Assembly: GCA_903839695.1 (NCBI GenBank)
Contig: CAIMDI010000017.1
Span: forward strand, 1-51,887
Reading direction: 5' to 3'
DNA length: 51,887 nucleotides
Origin: Candidatus Tayloriibacteriota bacterium
Lineage (GTDB): Bacteria > Patescibacteriota > Minisyncoccia > Phycocordibacterales > PALSA-1337
Part shown: in pieces, positions 16,387 through 26,984 of the stretch
Numbering within the stretch: the stretch's first letter is position 1
Layout: every line of letters starts with the position of its first letter
Notes under the pieces: generated by a model
Seen by the model: the letters and a program-made list of their open reading frames with translations, nothing else
Told to the model about the DNA's origin: nothing
Databases searched by the model: none
Translations under genes and position numbers: made by a program

Positions 16387-17259
16387 GTGAAGTATCCAAA
16401 CACAAAAAATGTGTTCATGATTCTTATCTCAATCATCCTAGTGGGTGGTGCTTTCTTATTTGCTGAGTACAGAAATAAAAATGGCAAGGAAGTATATATA
16501 AAAAATGATGTTTCACTAGAAAAGACCTCAACATCAAGCTTAAAATACTCTGATAATAATACTGATTGGAAAAAAGTTCTATTAACAAACGAAATGTTCG
16601 GTTCAACTACCATAACCGACCTAACAAAAAAAGCGGAGAAATTAGAACAAATCGACTCTGTTAGTAGGCAATTTTTTGCTCAATACATGGAGTTAAGACA
16701 AATGGGTAATTCTGGTGTCAAATTAAGCCAACAAGAACTTATAGATAAAACTATTGGAAATATAACTTTTTCAAGCCCAGTAGACTATACTTTAAATAAA
16801 ATTGTTACAAAAAAAGATTCCACCTTTGACTCCATAAAGAAATATGGTAACGATGTTGGAGACATATTTAATAAATATTCAGTAAAATCTAGAAATGAAG
16901 GCGTTATTGTCAGAGATTATCAATTAAAAGATGACGAGAGCGTTCTAAATGAGCTTGATCCTATTATTAAAAGTTACAAAAATATAATTAATGCCTTATT
17001 AAAATTGGAAACGCCTTTAGAATTAAATAAAATTCATCTTGATATAATAAACTCCACAAATAAATGTCTTTTTATTGCTGAATTATTTAAAAAAGCTGCG
17101 GTAGATCCATTATCAGGATTACAAGCAGCTTCTCAATATAAAACTGTATCTTCCGGCCTTTTTTCATCAGTTGTTGCGCTTAAAACATATCTATTATCAC
17201 AAAATATTAAATATCTTCCGAATGAAGGGGGTTATATATTTACAAAACAACAAATATGA
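16387..17259 (+). CDS. Hypothetical membrane-anchored protein, first gene of the T4SS-like locus
   Basis: N-terminal TM 'VFMILISIILVGGAFLFA'; tight linkage to the downstream genes; GTG start. Confidence 0.7.
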   Translation: MKYPNTKNVFMILISIILVGGAFLFAEYRNKNGKEVYIKNDVSLEKTSTSSLKYSDNNTDWKKVLLTNEMFGSTTITDLTKKAEKLEQIDSVSRQFFAQYMELRQMGNSGVKLSQQELIDKTIGNITFSSPVDYTLNKIVTKKDSTFDSIKKYGNDVGDIFNKYSVKSRNEGVIVRDYQLKDDESVLNELDPIIKSYKNIINALLKLETPLELNKIHLDIINSTNKCLFIAELFKKAAVDPLSGLQAASQYKTVSSGLFSSVVALKTYLLSQNIKYLPNEGGYIFTKQQI

Positions 17260-18881
17260 AAAAAATAATCTCTTTTACACTTATATTGTCAATAATTTTT
17301 AGTTATTTAACCTTTCCAGTAAACAAAGCTAATGCCACCATGGTTACAGACCTTGGAAATATATTTCAGAGTACAATATCTGCAATTAGTAATGTAGCTC
17401 AAGAAGCCTTAGATCTTTCTGATAATTATAAAGAAATGGTTCTGGATCCAATGGTTAATGGTTTAGCGAAAATGATAGTTCAACAAATCACAGCTAGTAT
17501 AGTGCAATGGATAAACTCTGGTTTTGAGGGAAGTCCATCATTTATGCAAGATCCTGGTTCATTTTTTCTTGATATAGCTGATCAAGCAACGGGCCGATTT
17601 ATAACAGGAGATATACTAAAAAGCATGTGTTCTCCTTTTAGTATAAACATCAAACTTGCACTTCTTCTTACATATCGTCCACGCACACTTAAGAGATATA
17701 CTTGTACAATAGGAACTATAATAAAAAATAGTAAAAATGCAATAAAAAATGCGTCTATAAATGGTTTTACGGCAGGAGATTTTAAACAAGGAGGTTGGCC
17801 AGCGTTTGTTTCTCTAACGACAGAACCACAAAATAATATATATGGGTCTTATCTACAAGCAAAATACGATTTAGCTGTTCAAATAGCTGATCAAAAAGAC
17901 AAGAAAAATGATGAAATAAATCGAGGAAGAGGTTTTCTATCTTGGAGGGATCCAAAATGTAAAAAAGAAATAGCTGCTGCTAAAAAGATAGAGGCTCAAA
18001 ATAATTCAGCTGTTTATGATCCAAAAACAGATACTTACATAAACAATCCATCAGGATCGATAAGTAGTACAGGAGGGGAAGTTACCTCTAAGGCATCCAT
18101 GAGTCCTGATGATTGCCCGATACAAACACCTGGATCTGTTATTGCTGGTGCATTAGACAAACAACTTGGTTCCGGAACAGATCAACTTAACCTTGCTGAT
18201 GAGTTTGGTGAAATCGTTAATGCATTATTCGCTCAACTTGTTTCAGTGGTAATTGGAGGCTCAGGACTTGGTGGTTCATCTCAAAGAAATTCATCAGGTA
18301 ATTCATATATAAGTACCATGAACGAAGATCTTGGTAGAGGGGCTACTGAACTTAATGGTCAGAAGAAATCATTAATAGATGCTGTTAAATTATCAAAAAC
18401 TAAAACAATTATCTACAGAAACTTTAGGGAGGAAGCATTCCAAGTGGTAGCAAATGTTATAAAGGAATATAATTCAGTAAAGAGTTGTTATTCAGAAAAA
18501 ATAAATGCAAACCCAAATACACTAACACAGGCACAAATAAGTGTAGCGCAATCAAGAATAGGAGAGGTGACTTCTATACTTTCTGATGAAATAAATACAA
18601 CAGCTGCCAAATTACTTGATTTAGTAAAAGACGCTGATGAAAGATTAAATAAACTTAAAGACATAGAGTCTACGGCATCTTCATCAACATCGCTAATAGA
18701 CATCAGTACACCTATATCAAATTATAATAGCATGCTTCAAAGTGGTGAATTAATTAATACTATTAACACAAACAATGCAGAAGCCGATTTAACAAATATA
18801 AAAACTATCTATGAGGGCAAATCTAGTGATGCAAAAAGAAAACTTCAAACATGCCAGATATTCCCAGCTGGTATATATTAA
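17256..18881 (+). CDS. Secreted T4SS-associated protein
   Basis: Signal peptide 'MKKIISFTLILSIIFSYLTFPVNKANA'; overlaps the upstream stop by 4 nt. Confidence 0.65.
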   Translation: MKKIISFTLILSIIFSYLTFPVNKANATMVTDLGNIFQSTISAISNVAQEALDLSDNYKEMVLDPMVNGLAKMIVQQITASIVQWINSGFEGSPSFMQDPGSFFLDIADQATGRFITGDILKSMCSPFSINIKLALLLTYRPRTLKRYTCTIGTIIKNSKNAIKNASINGFTAGDFKQGGWPAFVSLTTEPQNNIYGSYLQAKYDLAVQIADQKDKKNDEINRGRGFLSWRDPKCKKEIAAAKKIEAQNNSAVYDPKTDTYINNPSGSISSTGGEVTSKASMSPDDCPIQTPGSVIAGALDKQLGSGTDQLNLADEFGEIVNALFAQLVSVVIGGSGLGGSSQRNSSGNSYISTMNEDLGRGATELNGQKKSLIDAVKLSKTKTIIYRNFREEAFQVVANVIKEYNSVKSCYSEKINANPNTLTQAQISVAQSRIGEVTSILSDEINTTAAKLLDLVKDADERLNKLKDIESTASSSTSLIDISTPISNYNSMLQSGELINTINTNNAEADLTNIKTIYEGKSSDAKRKLQTCQIFPAGIY

Positions 18882-18887
18882 AAACAA

Positions 18888-20702
18888 ATGAAGAAAAAAT
18901 ACATTACAATTTTTCTTACAATCACACTGATAATAGTCGGTTTTGCATTGATACCAAATAAGGCTGATGCTGCTTGTATAAGTTTTACGTATTTTCATCC
19001 AACAGAATGCGCTAGTGAAATTGCTGCTGTTGTCGGTAATCTTGTATTGTCGATTTTTGGAACTGTTGTCACGTTCACCGGTGCATTACTTAATTTTTCA
19101 ATTAAATTAACACTTAATATAGGTGAAATTTATAATGCTACACCAGCCATAAGAAATGTGTGGATTATTATTAGAAATATTTCAAGTATATTAATAATAT
19201 TCTTTTTACTTTACTCCTCTATTAAAACTATTATTGGTTCATCAGGTAATGATACGAAAAGTTTAATTGGAAAAATAATTATGGCTGGTTTATTAATAAA
19301 TTTTAGTCTATTCTTTACAAAAACAGCCATAGACGCATCAAATCTTATTTCAATGCAATTCTATAGAGCAATAACAACTGATTCAACTGATTCAGCAACC
19401 TGGAGATCAAGTCTGGATGGTGGACTATCTGATGTTTTTATGGGTAGTTTGAAAATTCAAAAAATATACCATCCGCTGGACGCTGAAATCGCAAAAGTTA
19501 ACAATATAACTACTGAGCCCACCCTAGTTTTCTCTATAATAGTAGCGACCTACTGTGGTATTGCGCTAATGCTTTTTGCATCAATAAGTTTTCTAGGTGC
19601 AGCTATTGCCATTTCCATAAGAACGGGTATGTTATTACTGCTCATGATATTCTCACCATTATATTTTATGGGGGCAATATTTCCTAAAATCAAAAGTGAA
19701 GTGTCGGACACATGGCTTAAGAATCTTAAGAGTCAATTGTTATTCATGCCTTTATATCTTCTGCTGTTGTATGTGGCATTGTCTATAATTAGCGATCCTA
19801 AATTTTTGTCTTTTGTAAATGCTCCGTTAGCTAATGGACCACAACAAAGTCAGATGCAGATATTAATAGGGGTAGTTATTCAATACATGATTGCTATTTT
19901 ATTCATTAACTTTCCACTATTTGCTGCAATAAAATTTGGAGCAATGGGAGCAGGATTTGCAGAAAACATGACGAAGTCATTGAAACAGAGAATATATAGT
20001 CAGCCAAAAGCATTGTGGACAAATACAGGTGGTAGATTTGCAAGTAAAATTGCAGAGAGTGAAAGATTAAAAAATTATGCTTCAAAATCAGTAATTGGTG
20101 AAATGGCATTAAAAGGTGTTCGTGGCCAAGCAGTAGACTACAACAAAAAACTAGAAGAACAAGTATCTGCACGAACAAAGTTTGGAGAGTCACTAGGACA
20201 TGACCGCGGCCAAATGAATATAGCGCAAGGCGAATTAAGAAAACTAAATTCCGATCTCGTACAAGCACAAGCGAAAGGAGAACCAACAGACGAACTCAAG
20301 AAAAAAATAGGTCAGGCCAAGAAAGCTATAACAAAACTAGAAGATCGCCGAAAGATTGACTACGCAACAAAGACCAACACCAGGTCAGTTGATACACTGT
20401 ATTCAATGGTTGCTAGAAAAGACAAGGTTGCAGCAGCAAAACTTAAAATACCGATAGAAGAGGCCAAGTTATCACGCCACAAAGATGATCTAAAATCAAC
20501 AAAGGATGAGATTAAGCAACTTCAACAAGCAATCACTAATAATCCAAAAGAAACTGGAAATAAAACCATAACTGGAGTAAATGGCTTAGCAACAGCAACA
20601 CAAGAAACAAGATATAAGCAACTATTAGATGACCAGGTGACACATACAAACGACATAAATACGCAGGAGGCTTTATTAGATAACTTAAAATTAATTAATT
20701 AA
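18888..20702 (+). CDS. VirB6/TrbL-like polytopic membrane protein with a long charged C-terminal tail
   Basis: Signal/TM segments; hydrophobic core 'AIRNVWIIIRNISSILIIFFLLYSSIKTIIG', 'GKIIMAGLLINFSLFFTKTAID'. Confidence 0.75.
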   Translation: MKKKYITIFLTITLIIVGFALIPNKADAACISFTYFHPTECASEIAAVVGNLVLSIFGTVVTFTGALLNFSIKLTLNIGEIYNATPAIRNVWIIIRNISSILIIFFLLYSSIKTIIGSSGNDTKSLIGKIIMAGLLINFSLFFTKTAIDASNLISMQFYRAITTDSTDSATWRSSLDGGLSDVFMGSLKIQKIYHPLDAEIAKVNNITTEPTLVFSIIVATYCGIALMLFASISFLGAAIAISIRTGMLLLLMIFSPLYFMGAIFPKIKSEVSDTWLKNLKSQLLFMPLYLLLLYVALSIISDPKFLSFVNAPLANGPQQSQMQILIGVVIQYMIAILFINFPLFAAIKFGAMGAGFAENMTKSLKQRIYSQPKALWTNTGGRFASKIAESERLKNYASKSVIGEMALKGVRGQAVDYNKKLEEQVSARTKFGESLGHDRGQMNIAQGELRKLNSDLVQAQAKGEPTDELKKKIGQAKKAITKLEDRRKIDYATKTNTRSVDTLYSMVARKDKVAAAKLKIPIEEAKLSRHKDDLKSTKDEIKQLQQAITNNPKETGNKTITGVNGLATATQETRYKQLLDDQVTHTNDINTQEALLDNLKLIN

Positions 20703-20703
20703 C

Positions 20704-21345
20704 ATGGACTATGATAATAATATATTAGATGAAAAAATGCGATCTTTGCCAGAAGACCTCCAGTCAGCAATGAATTCTGTTGATTTGATAAATAATATTA
20801 AAGAAATAGCAAATTCTTACTCATTGAATATTGATCAAACTGGTCAACTGGAAGACGTCATAAGCTCAACAATATTAGGATTAACAAAATCTGAAAACTT
20901 TGTGAGTGAATTAGTTAAAAAAGCTGAAATAAAATCAGAAATTGCTATGCAAATAGCTAAGGATGTAAATAAAAGAATTTTTGACAGTGTTCGTGATTCA
21001 CTTAGAAAAATCCAATCTCAAGCTGAATCTGAAAGTCAAAACCAAACACCTGTTGAAGAAGAGGTTGCCGCTGTAGAGCCAACCTTAAACAAAGAGGAAA
21101 CTGTTGCATCTATTGAACATGCTGGTGATTTTAAAATAGAAAATACACAACCACAATCCTCATCTCCTCAATACAAAGAAACAGATATAAACAGGGAGGC
21201 ATTACTGAAGGGAATAGAGGATGCTCCTGTTCCTCTTGTTGACCATTTACTAACTACTCCCATAAGTAATGAGAAAGTTGTAGAAGTAAAAGATGTTACG
21301 GACACAAAAGCAGACGCATTAGATCCTTACAGAGAAAAGATATAG
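20704..21345 (+). CDS. Hypothetical acidic protein of the T4SS locus
   Basis: 213-aa ORF starting 2 nt after the upstream stop. Confidence 0.65.
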   Translation: MDYDNNILDEKMRSLPEDLQSAMNSVDLINNIKEIANSYSLNIDQTGQLEDVISSTILGLTKSENFVSELVKKAEIKSEIAMQIAKDVNKRIFDSVRDSLRKIQSQAESESQNQTPVEEEVAAVEPTLNKEETVASIEHAGDFKIENTQPQSSSPQYKETDINREALLKGIEDAPVPLVDHLLTTPISNEKVVEVKDVTDTKADALDPYREKI

Positions 21346-21367
21346 ATAAGTGTGTTAAAATATAATA

Positions 21368-21796
21368 ATGCAATACCAAGTTCCACAATTCATAGAAGTT
21401 GAGGACAAGATATTTGGACAATTAACGTTCAAGCAATTTATCTATATTGCGGGAGGAGCAGGATTATCTTTTCTTATTTACAAAACTCTTTCTTCTCTTT
21501 TATTATCCGCAATTCCTATATTGTTAGTAATGGGATTTTCATTGGCATTGGCTTGGGGTAAACTTTACAAACGCTTTCCTCTTATACAAGTCCTTGAGTG
21601 GGCATTCAAATACGTGACATCTGCAAAATTATATATATGGAAAAAGGTGGACAGAGTACCCACAGATAATCCCATACAAGAAGCTAAACAATATGCTTCA
21701 ATAATGGTTCCTAAAATATCAGATAGTAAATTAAAAGATTTAACATGGAGTTTAGATATCAAGGAAAGCATGTATACAAACAAGAATCAAAAATAA
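21368..21796 (+). CDS. PrgI family membrane protein
   Basis: 'MQYQVPQFIEVEDKIFGQLTFKQFIYIAGGAGLSFLIYK' is typical PrgI. Confidence 0.88.
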   Translation: MQYQVPQFIEVEDKIFGQLTFKQFIYIAGGAGLSFLIYKTLSSLLLSAIPILLVMGFSLALAWGKLYKRFPLIQVLEWAFKYVTSAKLYIWKKVDRVPTDNPIQEAKQYASIMVPKISDSKLKDLTWSLDIKESMYTNKNQK

Positions 21797-21797
21797 T

Positions 21798-22430
21798 ATG
21801 TCTCAGACATCAAAAACAACTCAAGACTTTGTACCAATACAGGAAATACGAGATGGTATTGTAGTACTTAAAGATGGATCCTTAAGGTCTCTAGTTTTGG
21901 CTTCATCATTAAACTTTGCTTTAAAATCATCAGACGAACAAGGCGCTATTATTTCACAATTCCAAAATTTCTTGAATTCATTAGATTTTGCTGTACAGAT
22001 TTTTATTCAATCAAAAAGACTAGATATTAGGCCGTATATTGCACTTCTTGAAGAAAGATACAAAGAACAGGTCACAGAATTAATGAAAATACAAACAAGG
22101 GAATATATTGAATTCATTAAAACTTTTGTTGATAATTCTAGTATAATGACAAAGAGTTTTTTCATAGTAATACCATATAGCCCGGCATCAATATCAAGTA
22201 CAAAAAATCCGATTAGTAATTATATGCGGAGGGATGAGTCAGAAAAAGTACTTGCAAATGAGCAATTTGAAGAATATAGAAGTCAGCTAGAACAGAGAAC
22301 TGGTGTTGTAGAGCAGGGATTAGTGCGTTGTGGTATAAGAGTTGCAGAACTTGGTACTGAGGAGGTTGTTGAATTGTATTATAAAATATTTAATCCAGGA
22401 GAAACTGAGAAACCAATTCAAATTAATTAA
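21798..22430 (+). CDS. VirB4 N-terminal-domain-like protein (stand-alone)
   Basis: 'FVPIQEIRDGIVVLKDGSLRSLVLASSLNFALKSSDEQ' resembles the N-terminus of VirB4/TraC proteins; no Walker motif. Confidence 0.65.
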   Translation: MSQTSKTTQDFVPIQEIRDGIVVLKDGSLRSLVLASSLNFALKSSDEQGAIISQFQNFLNSLDFAVQIFIQSKRLDIRPYIALLEERYKEQVTELMKIQTREYIEFIKTFVDNSSIMTKSFFIVIPYSPASISSTKNPISNYMRRDESEKVLANEQFEEYRSQLEQRTGVVEQGLVRCGIRVAELGTEEVVELYYKIFNPGETEKPIQIN

Positions 22431-22438
22431 AGAAAAAA

Positions 22439-24265
22439 ATGAGTATATTTTCAAATTTATTTAAAAAGAAAGAAGCATCACCAATAGTATCCTTAATGCC
22501 TCAAGAAATATATGAGGCCGGTATTCTTGAATTAAAGGATGTTATTGCTCCTTCTGCATTAAAAATAACACCAAAAGAAATCAATCTTGGAGAAAAGGTT
22601 GCCAGAACTTTCTTTGTCATTTCATATCCTAGATTTTTAACTGATAGTTGGTTTGCGCCTATAATAAATTTAGATAAAATTTTTAATATTTCTATATTTA
22701 TACATCCTATAGATACAGCAAAAATCTTGAGACATTTTCAAAAGAAAGTAGCTGAAGTCCAAAGCCAAATATCAACAAGAGAGGACAAGGGCCTAGTCCG
22801 TGACCCGATGCTCGATACAGCATACCAAGACTTAGAAGCCTTGAGAGACAACCTGATGCAGGCACAAGAAAAACTTTTTGATGTTGGAGTTTACATTACA
22901 ATTTTTGGTGACAATACTGCTGATTTAGACAAAATGGAATCTGAAATAAAATCAATACTTGAATCCAAACTAATATACGTAAAACCAGCATTATTCCAAC
23001 AGGAAAGTGGTTACAAAAGTGTTTTGCCTATAGGTGATGATCAATTAATGGTCCATTCTAAGCTTAATTCTTCTCCACTCTCAAGCCTATTTCCTTTTGT
23101 GTCTTTTGACCTTACCTCTAATAAAGGGATACTGTACGGCATAAATAGACACAATTCCTCTCTTGTTCTGTTTGATAGATACGATTTGGAAAACTACAAT
23201 TCTGTGACATTCGCCAAGGCGGGTTCTGGAAAATCTTATTGTACAAAATTAGAAATACTTAGGACATTAATGTTTGAAACTGAAGTTATTGTTATTGACC
23301 CAGAAAAAGAATACGAGTACATGGCTGAAGCGACAGGAGGTAAATATTTCAATATTTCACTAAATTCTGAACATCATATAAATCCATTTGACCTACCCAT
23401 ACCTGGTCCAGATGAATCTGCAGCTGATATATTACGTTCCAACATTATAAATCTCGTTGGATTATTTAGAATAATGCTTGGTGGACTATCTCAAGAAGAA
23501 GATGCAATTATCGACAGGGCAATAACCGAAACATATGCATTAAAAGATATTTCTGCAGAATCTGATTTTAGAAATGTTGAACCACCACTTCTTTCTGACT
23601 TTGAACTCGTCCTTGCTGGAATGGAGGGTGCAGAATCACTTGTTGAAAGATTAACAAAATATACAAAAGGAACATGGTCTGGATTCATAAACCGCCCATC
23701 AAACGTTGATATAAACAAAAAATTCGTAGTATTTTCATTAAGAGACATGGAAGATGAATTAAAACCTGTAGCAATGTATATAGTTACACATTATATATGG
23801 AATGCTATTAGAAAAAATCTTAAAAAGAGACTGTTGGTTATAGATGAGGCTTGGTGGATGATGAAATCAGAGGATACGGCCTCATTCCTACTTGGTTTAG
23901 CCAAAAGAGGTAGAAAATACTATCTCGGTTTAGCTACAATAACCCAAGACGTCGACGATTTTCTAAAATCTCCTTATGGTTTACCGATTATTACAAACTC
24001 TTCAATTCAAATTCTCCTTAAACAATCTCCATCTTCTATAGATAATGTACAAAAAACATTCAACTTAACAGATGAGGAAAAATATCTTCTATTAGAATCA
24101 GATGTAGGAGAAGGTATATTCTTTGTGGGATTAAAACACGTAGCCTTGAAAGTTATAGCTTCGTATACAGAAGATCAAATCATAACCACAAACCCTGCCC
24201 AAGTTCTTTCAATAAGAAAAGCAAAAATGGACCTAGACGCGTCCCAGCAGGGAGGTGTACAATAA
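22439..24265 (+). CDS. VirB4-like type IV secretion ATPase
   Basis: Walker A 'FAKAGSGKSYCTKLE', Walker B 'RLLVIDEAWWMM', 'ITQDVDDFL'. Confidence 0.92.
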   Translation: MSIFSNLFKKKEASPIVSLMPQEIYEAGILELKDVIAPSALKITPKEINLGEKVARTFFVISYPRFLTDSWFAPIINLDKIFNISIFIHPIDTAKILRHFQKKVAEVQSQISTREDKGLVRDPMLDTAYQDLEALRDNLMQAQEKLFDVGVYITIFGDNTADLDKMESEIKSILESKLIYVKPALFQQESGYKSVLPIGDDQLMVHSKLNSSPLSSLFPFVSFDLTSNKGILYGINRHNSSLVLFDRYDLENYNSVTFAKAGSGKSYCTKLEILRTLMFETEVIVIDPEKEYEYMAEATGGKYFNISLNSEHHINPFDLPIPGPDESAADILRSNIINLVGLFRIMLGGLSQEEDAIIDRAITETYALKDISAESDFRNVEPPLLSDFELVLAGMEGAESLVERLTKYTKGTWSGFINRPSNVDINKKFVVFSLRDMEDELKPVAMYIVTHYIWNAIRKNLKKRLLVIDEAWWMMKSEDTASFLLGLAKRGRKYYLGLATITQDVDDFLKSPYGLPIITNSSIQILLKQSPSSIDNVQKTFNLTDEEKYLLLESDVGEGIFFVGLKHVALKVIASYTEDQIITTNPAQVLSIRKAKMDLDASQQGGVQ

Positions 24266-24272
24266 AACAACA

Positions 24273-24725
24273 ATGGGTGAAAAACCAAAATACAGACTAA
24301 GCACTAGCACATCAATAATACTGGTGATATTTGCTACAATAGCAGACTTAATTTCACTTATCCCTTTTGCAGGTGATATTGTAGGCTGGCTATTTTGGTC
24401 AATAATGGCTGTGGTATTTTGGAAACTTGGACTGGGATTAATAAACTACAGGAGATTTTTACCATTAATCATGTCTACTGTCGCAGAATTTATACCATTT
24501 ATACAAGAATTCCCTACTATTATGGCAGGAATGATAGCTGTAATAATACTTAGCAGAATCGAAGATAAAACAGGTATTAAAATGTTACCATCAAAAGGAA
24601 AGGGTGGTGTTAGAATGCCACAAAAAACAAGAGAGCCTGTAAATTTACAAGAGGGGGTGAGACAACCCAGAACACCGATTAGAGAATTAGAATTGGAGGC
24701 GGTAAAAGACAGCAAATCTGCATAA
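24273..24725 (+). CDS. Small membrane protein of the T4SS locus
   Basis: TM segments 'STSIILVIFATIADLISLIPFAGDIVGWLFWSIMAVVFW'; ATG at 24273 preferred over 24255. Confidence 0.6.
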   Translation: MGEKPKYRLSTSTSIILVIFATIADLISLIPFAGDIVGWLFWSIMAVVFWKLGLGLINYRRFLPLIMSTVAEFIPFIQEFPTIMAGMIAVIILSRIEDKTGIKMLPSKGKGGVRMPQKTREPVNLQEGVRQPRTPIRELELEAVKDSKSA

Positions 24726-24778
24726 GTGGGGAAATGTATTAAGCGTATTGTTATAAAAAATATGTTAAAATAAGTTAA

Positions 24779-25774
24779 ATGAAAAAGATCTCAATAATAA
24801 TTTCAATATTTACTTTTCTTTTATTCTCAGCATATGCAAATGCTCAAATGCAAACATCAATTGATGGGGTAAATATTTCTTCTTTTCCAGACTTTCCAGC
24901 TGAAGGAACAAATGTGTCAATCTCAATTGAAAGTTATTTAATTGACCTAGATTCTGCGTCTATAGTTTGGATGGTTAATGAAAAAACAAAAGCTCATGGT
25001 GTGGGAATGAAAGAATTTCAAGTACCAGCTCCAAAAATAGGAAGTATTTTAAATGTGAAAGCTATTATAAAAGCGAGCAATGGTAGAGAAGTAATTAAAA
25101 CAACAGCAATAAAATCTGGAACAGTTGAAATCATTTGGGAAAGCAAGGGTTACTACCCACCATTTTTTAAAGGAAAAAACTTATTTTCATATCAAAACAC
25201 TATACACCTGGTAGCCTTTCCGCACCTAGCATCAACAGTTTCAAACGAAATAAACCCAAAAAACATAATATATAAATGGAAGCTTGGTGGAAAGTACATA
25301 GAAAATGGAAGCGGGCAGGGTAGGCAAAGTATTGATATACAAGGAGATTTGCTTCCTAAAAATCTTGAAATTTCTGTAGAGGCATACTCACAAGATCAGA
25401 AAGAATTTGCAATGGGCTCGATTGAGATTTCTCCAACCGAACCGTCAATTGTTTTTTATGAAATGAATCCTCTTTATGGAATAATGTACAATAAGGCTAT
25501 ATATGATAGTTTTTCTTTATATAAAACAGAAGTAAGTTTAATCGCAAGTCCATATGGATTTAATTCAAACAAAAAGGGCGACAATCTTGAATACACATGG
25601 TCAATAAACGATGTAGAACAACCAGATTTATCAAAAAATCAGAGTATTACCCTAAAGAGAGACGTCAAAATAACAGGAGTTTCAAATATAAATTTGGTTA
25701 TTACTAATGCCCAAGAGATTATGCAGAGGGCTATTTCTTCATTAAGTGTAGATTATAGAGAAGATGTACAATAA
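24779..25774 (+). CDS. Secreted protein with beta-rich (Ig-like?) repeats
   Basis: Signal peptide 'MKKISIIISIFTFLLFSAYANAQ'. Confidence 0.65.
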   Translation: MKKISIIISIFTFLLFSAYANAQMQTSIDGVNISSFPDFPAEGTNVSISIESYLIDLDSASIVWMVNEKTKAHGVGMKEFQVPAPKIGSILNVKAIIKASNGREVIKTTAIKSGTVEIIWESKGYYPPFFKGKNLFSYQNTIHLVAFPHLASTVSNEINPKNIIYKWKLGGKYIENGSGQGRQSIDIQGDLLPKNLEISVEAYSQDQKEFAMGSIEISPTEPSIVFYEMNPLYGIMYNKAIYDSFSLYKTEVSLIASPYGFNSNKKGDNLEYTWSINDVEQPDLSKNQSITLKRDVKITGVSNINLVITNAQEIMQRAISSLSVDYREDVQ

Positions 25775-25793
25775 AATAATAACAAAGAATAAC

Positions 25794-26969
25794 ATGAAAA
25801 AACTATTTATTTATTTTGCCATAATAATGCTAGTCATGCCCTTATTATCTAAGGCACAAGCAACAACTTCAGACTCATATAAACTACTCGAGCCACTTCC
25901 ATGTATTCCTGGTACATCTTCTGATGTATCATGCGATAAAAAAATGGTAACAGAAATGAAATTTACCGACTATCTTGGTTATGTTTTCAAATTTGCAATT
26001 GCAATATCTGCTTTTTTGGCTGTTGTTATGATAATTTGGGGAGGTTTTGAAATAATGCTTAGCGAAGCGATACCGTCAAAAATGGATGGTAAGAAAAAAA
26101 TTATTGATGCTATCACAGGCTTATTGATGGTACTATCTTCCTACCTTATTTTAAGAACAATAGATCCTAGACTTGTGCAAATAAATTTAACACTTAAAAA
26201 AGTTGATACTACAAACTTGATTAAAGGTATATCAACTTTCAAGAATTCGGTTGATTCAAAGCTTGTTGCATATAGCACAATCCAACAAAATGAATTGGGT
26301 CAATTAGACATTGATATTTCAAAAAAACAATCAGAAATTGATGATGTTGAAAAAAGACTTAAAGACACAAACTTATCTGAACAAGAAACAAATAACCTTA
26401 AAGAGAGATTAGAAACAGCTAAAGTTTCGAAGAAAGATTTGCTTGCTAAAAAAACAACAAAATCCTTAGAATATGCCTCGACAATATCTTTTAAAAAGAC
26501 ACGTGAACTTATAAACAGCACGGATAATGACTCAAATAATCAGTCGAATATTGATTCAAATATAGAAAACATAACTAAGCAATACGACATACAAATATTT
26601 GAGGCTATGGGAAAAGCCACAAATACAACCCCAGACACAGGGTTAGTTGTCAAACTCAAAAAGCAAAAGGAATATTTTTTGAAACAGATAGATGAGGAGG
26701 TAAAATTAAATGACATTAAAAAAGGTTGTTTAACTAATGATATAGACAGATCTATACCAATACTTGAAAACACAATAGGGGAGATAAACAAAAACAGACT
26801 AACAGAAAACTATTTAGATGGTATAGGTATTGATTCTGATATTTATAATGCGGTCGTTGAGGATAGAATAAACACAATACAGCTAGAAATAAATTTTATC
26901 AGGACTGGAGAGGAAAATTCTAATAACACTGGACAAGACTTAAATAATTATGACCAAGGCATTTTCTAA
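25794..26969 (+). CDS. VirB2/pilin-like membrane domain fused to a coiled-coil tail
   Basis: Signal 'MKKLFIYFAIIMLVMPLLSKAQA', two TM 'AISAFLAVVMIIWGGFEIML…KKKIIDAITGLLMVLSSYLILRTIDPRLV'; ORF opens at 25764. Confidence 0.6.
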   Translation: MKKLFIYFAIIMLVMPLLSKAQATTSDSYKLLEPLPCIPGTSSDVSCDKKMVTEMKFTDYLGYVFKFAIAISAFLAVVMIIWGGFEIMLSEAIPSKMDGKKKIIDAITGLLMVLSSYLILRTIDPRLVQINLTLKKVDTTNLIKGISTFKNSVDSKLVAYSTIQQNELGQLDIDISKKQSEIDDVEKRLKDTNLSEQETNNLKERLETAKVSKKDLLAKKTTKSLEYASTISFKKTRELINSTDNDSNNQSNIDSNIENITKQYDIQIFEAMGKATNTTPDTGLVVKLKKQKEYFLKQIDEEVKLNDIKKGCLTNDIDRSIPILENTIGEINKNRLTENYLDGIGIDSDIYNAVVEDRINTIQLEINFIRTGEENSNNTGQDLNNYDQGIF

Positions 26970-26984
26970 AATATAATCAAAAAA

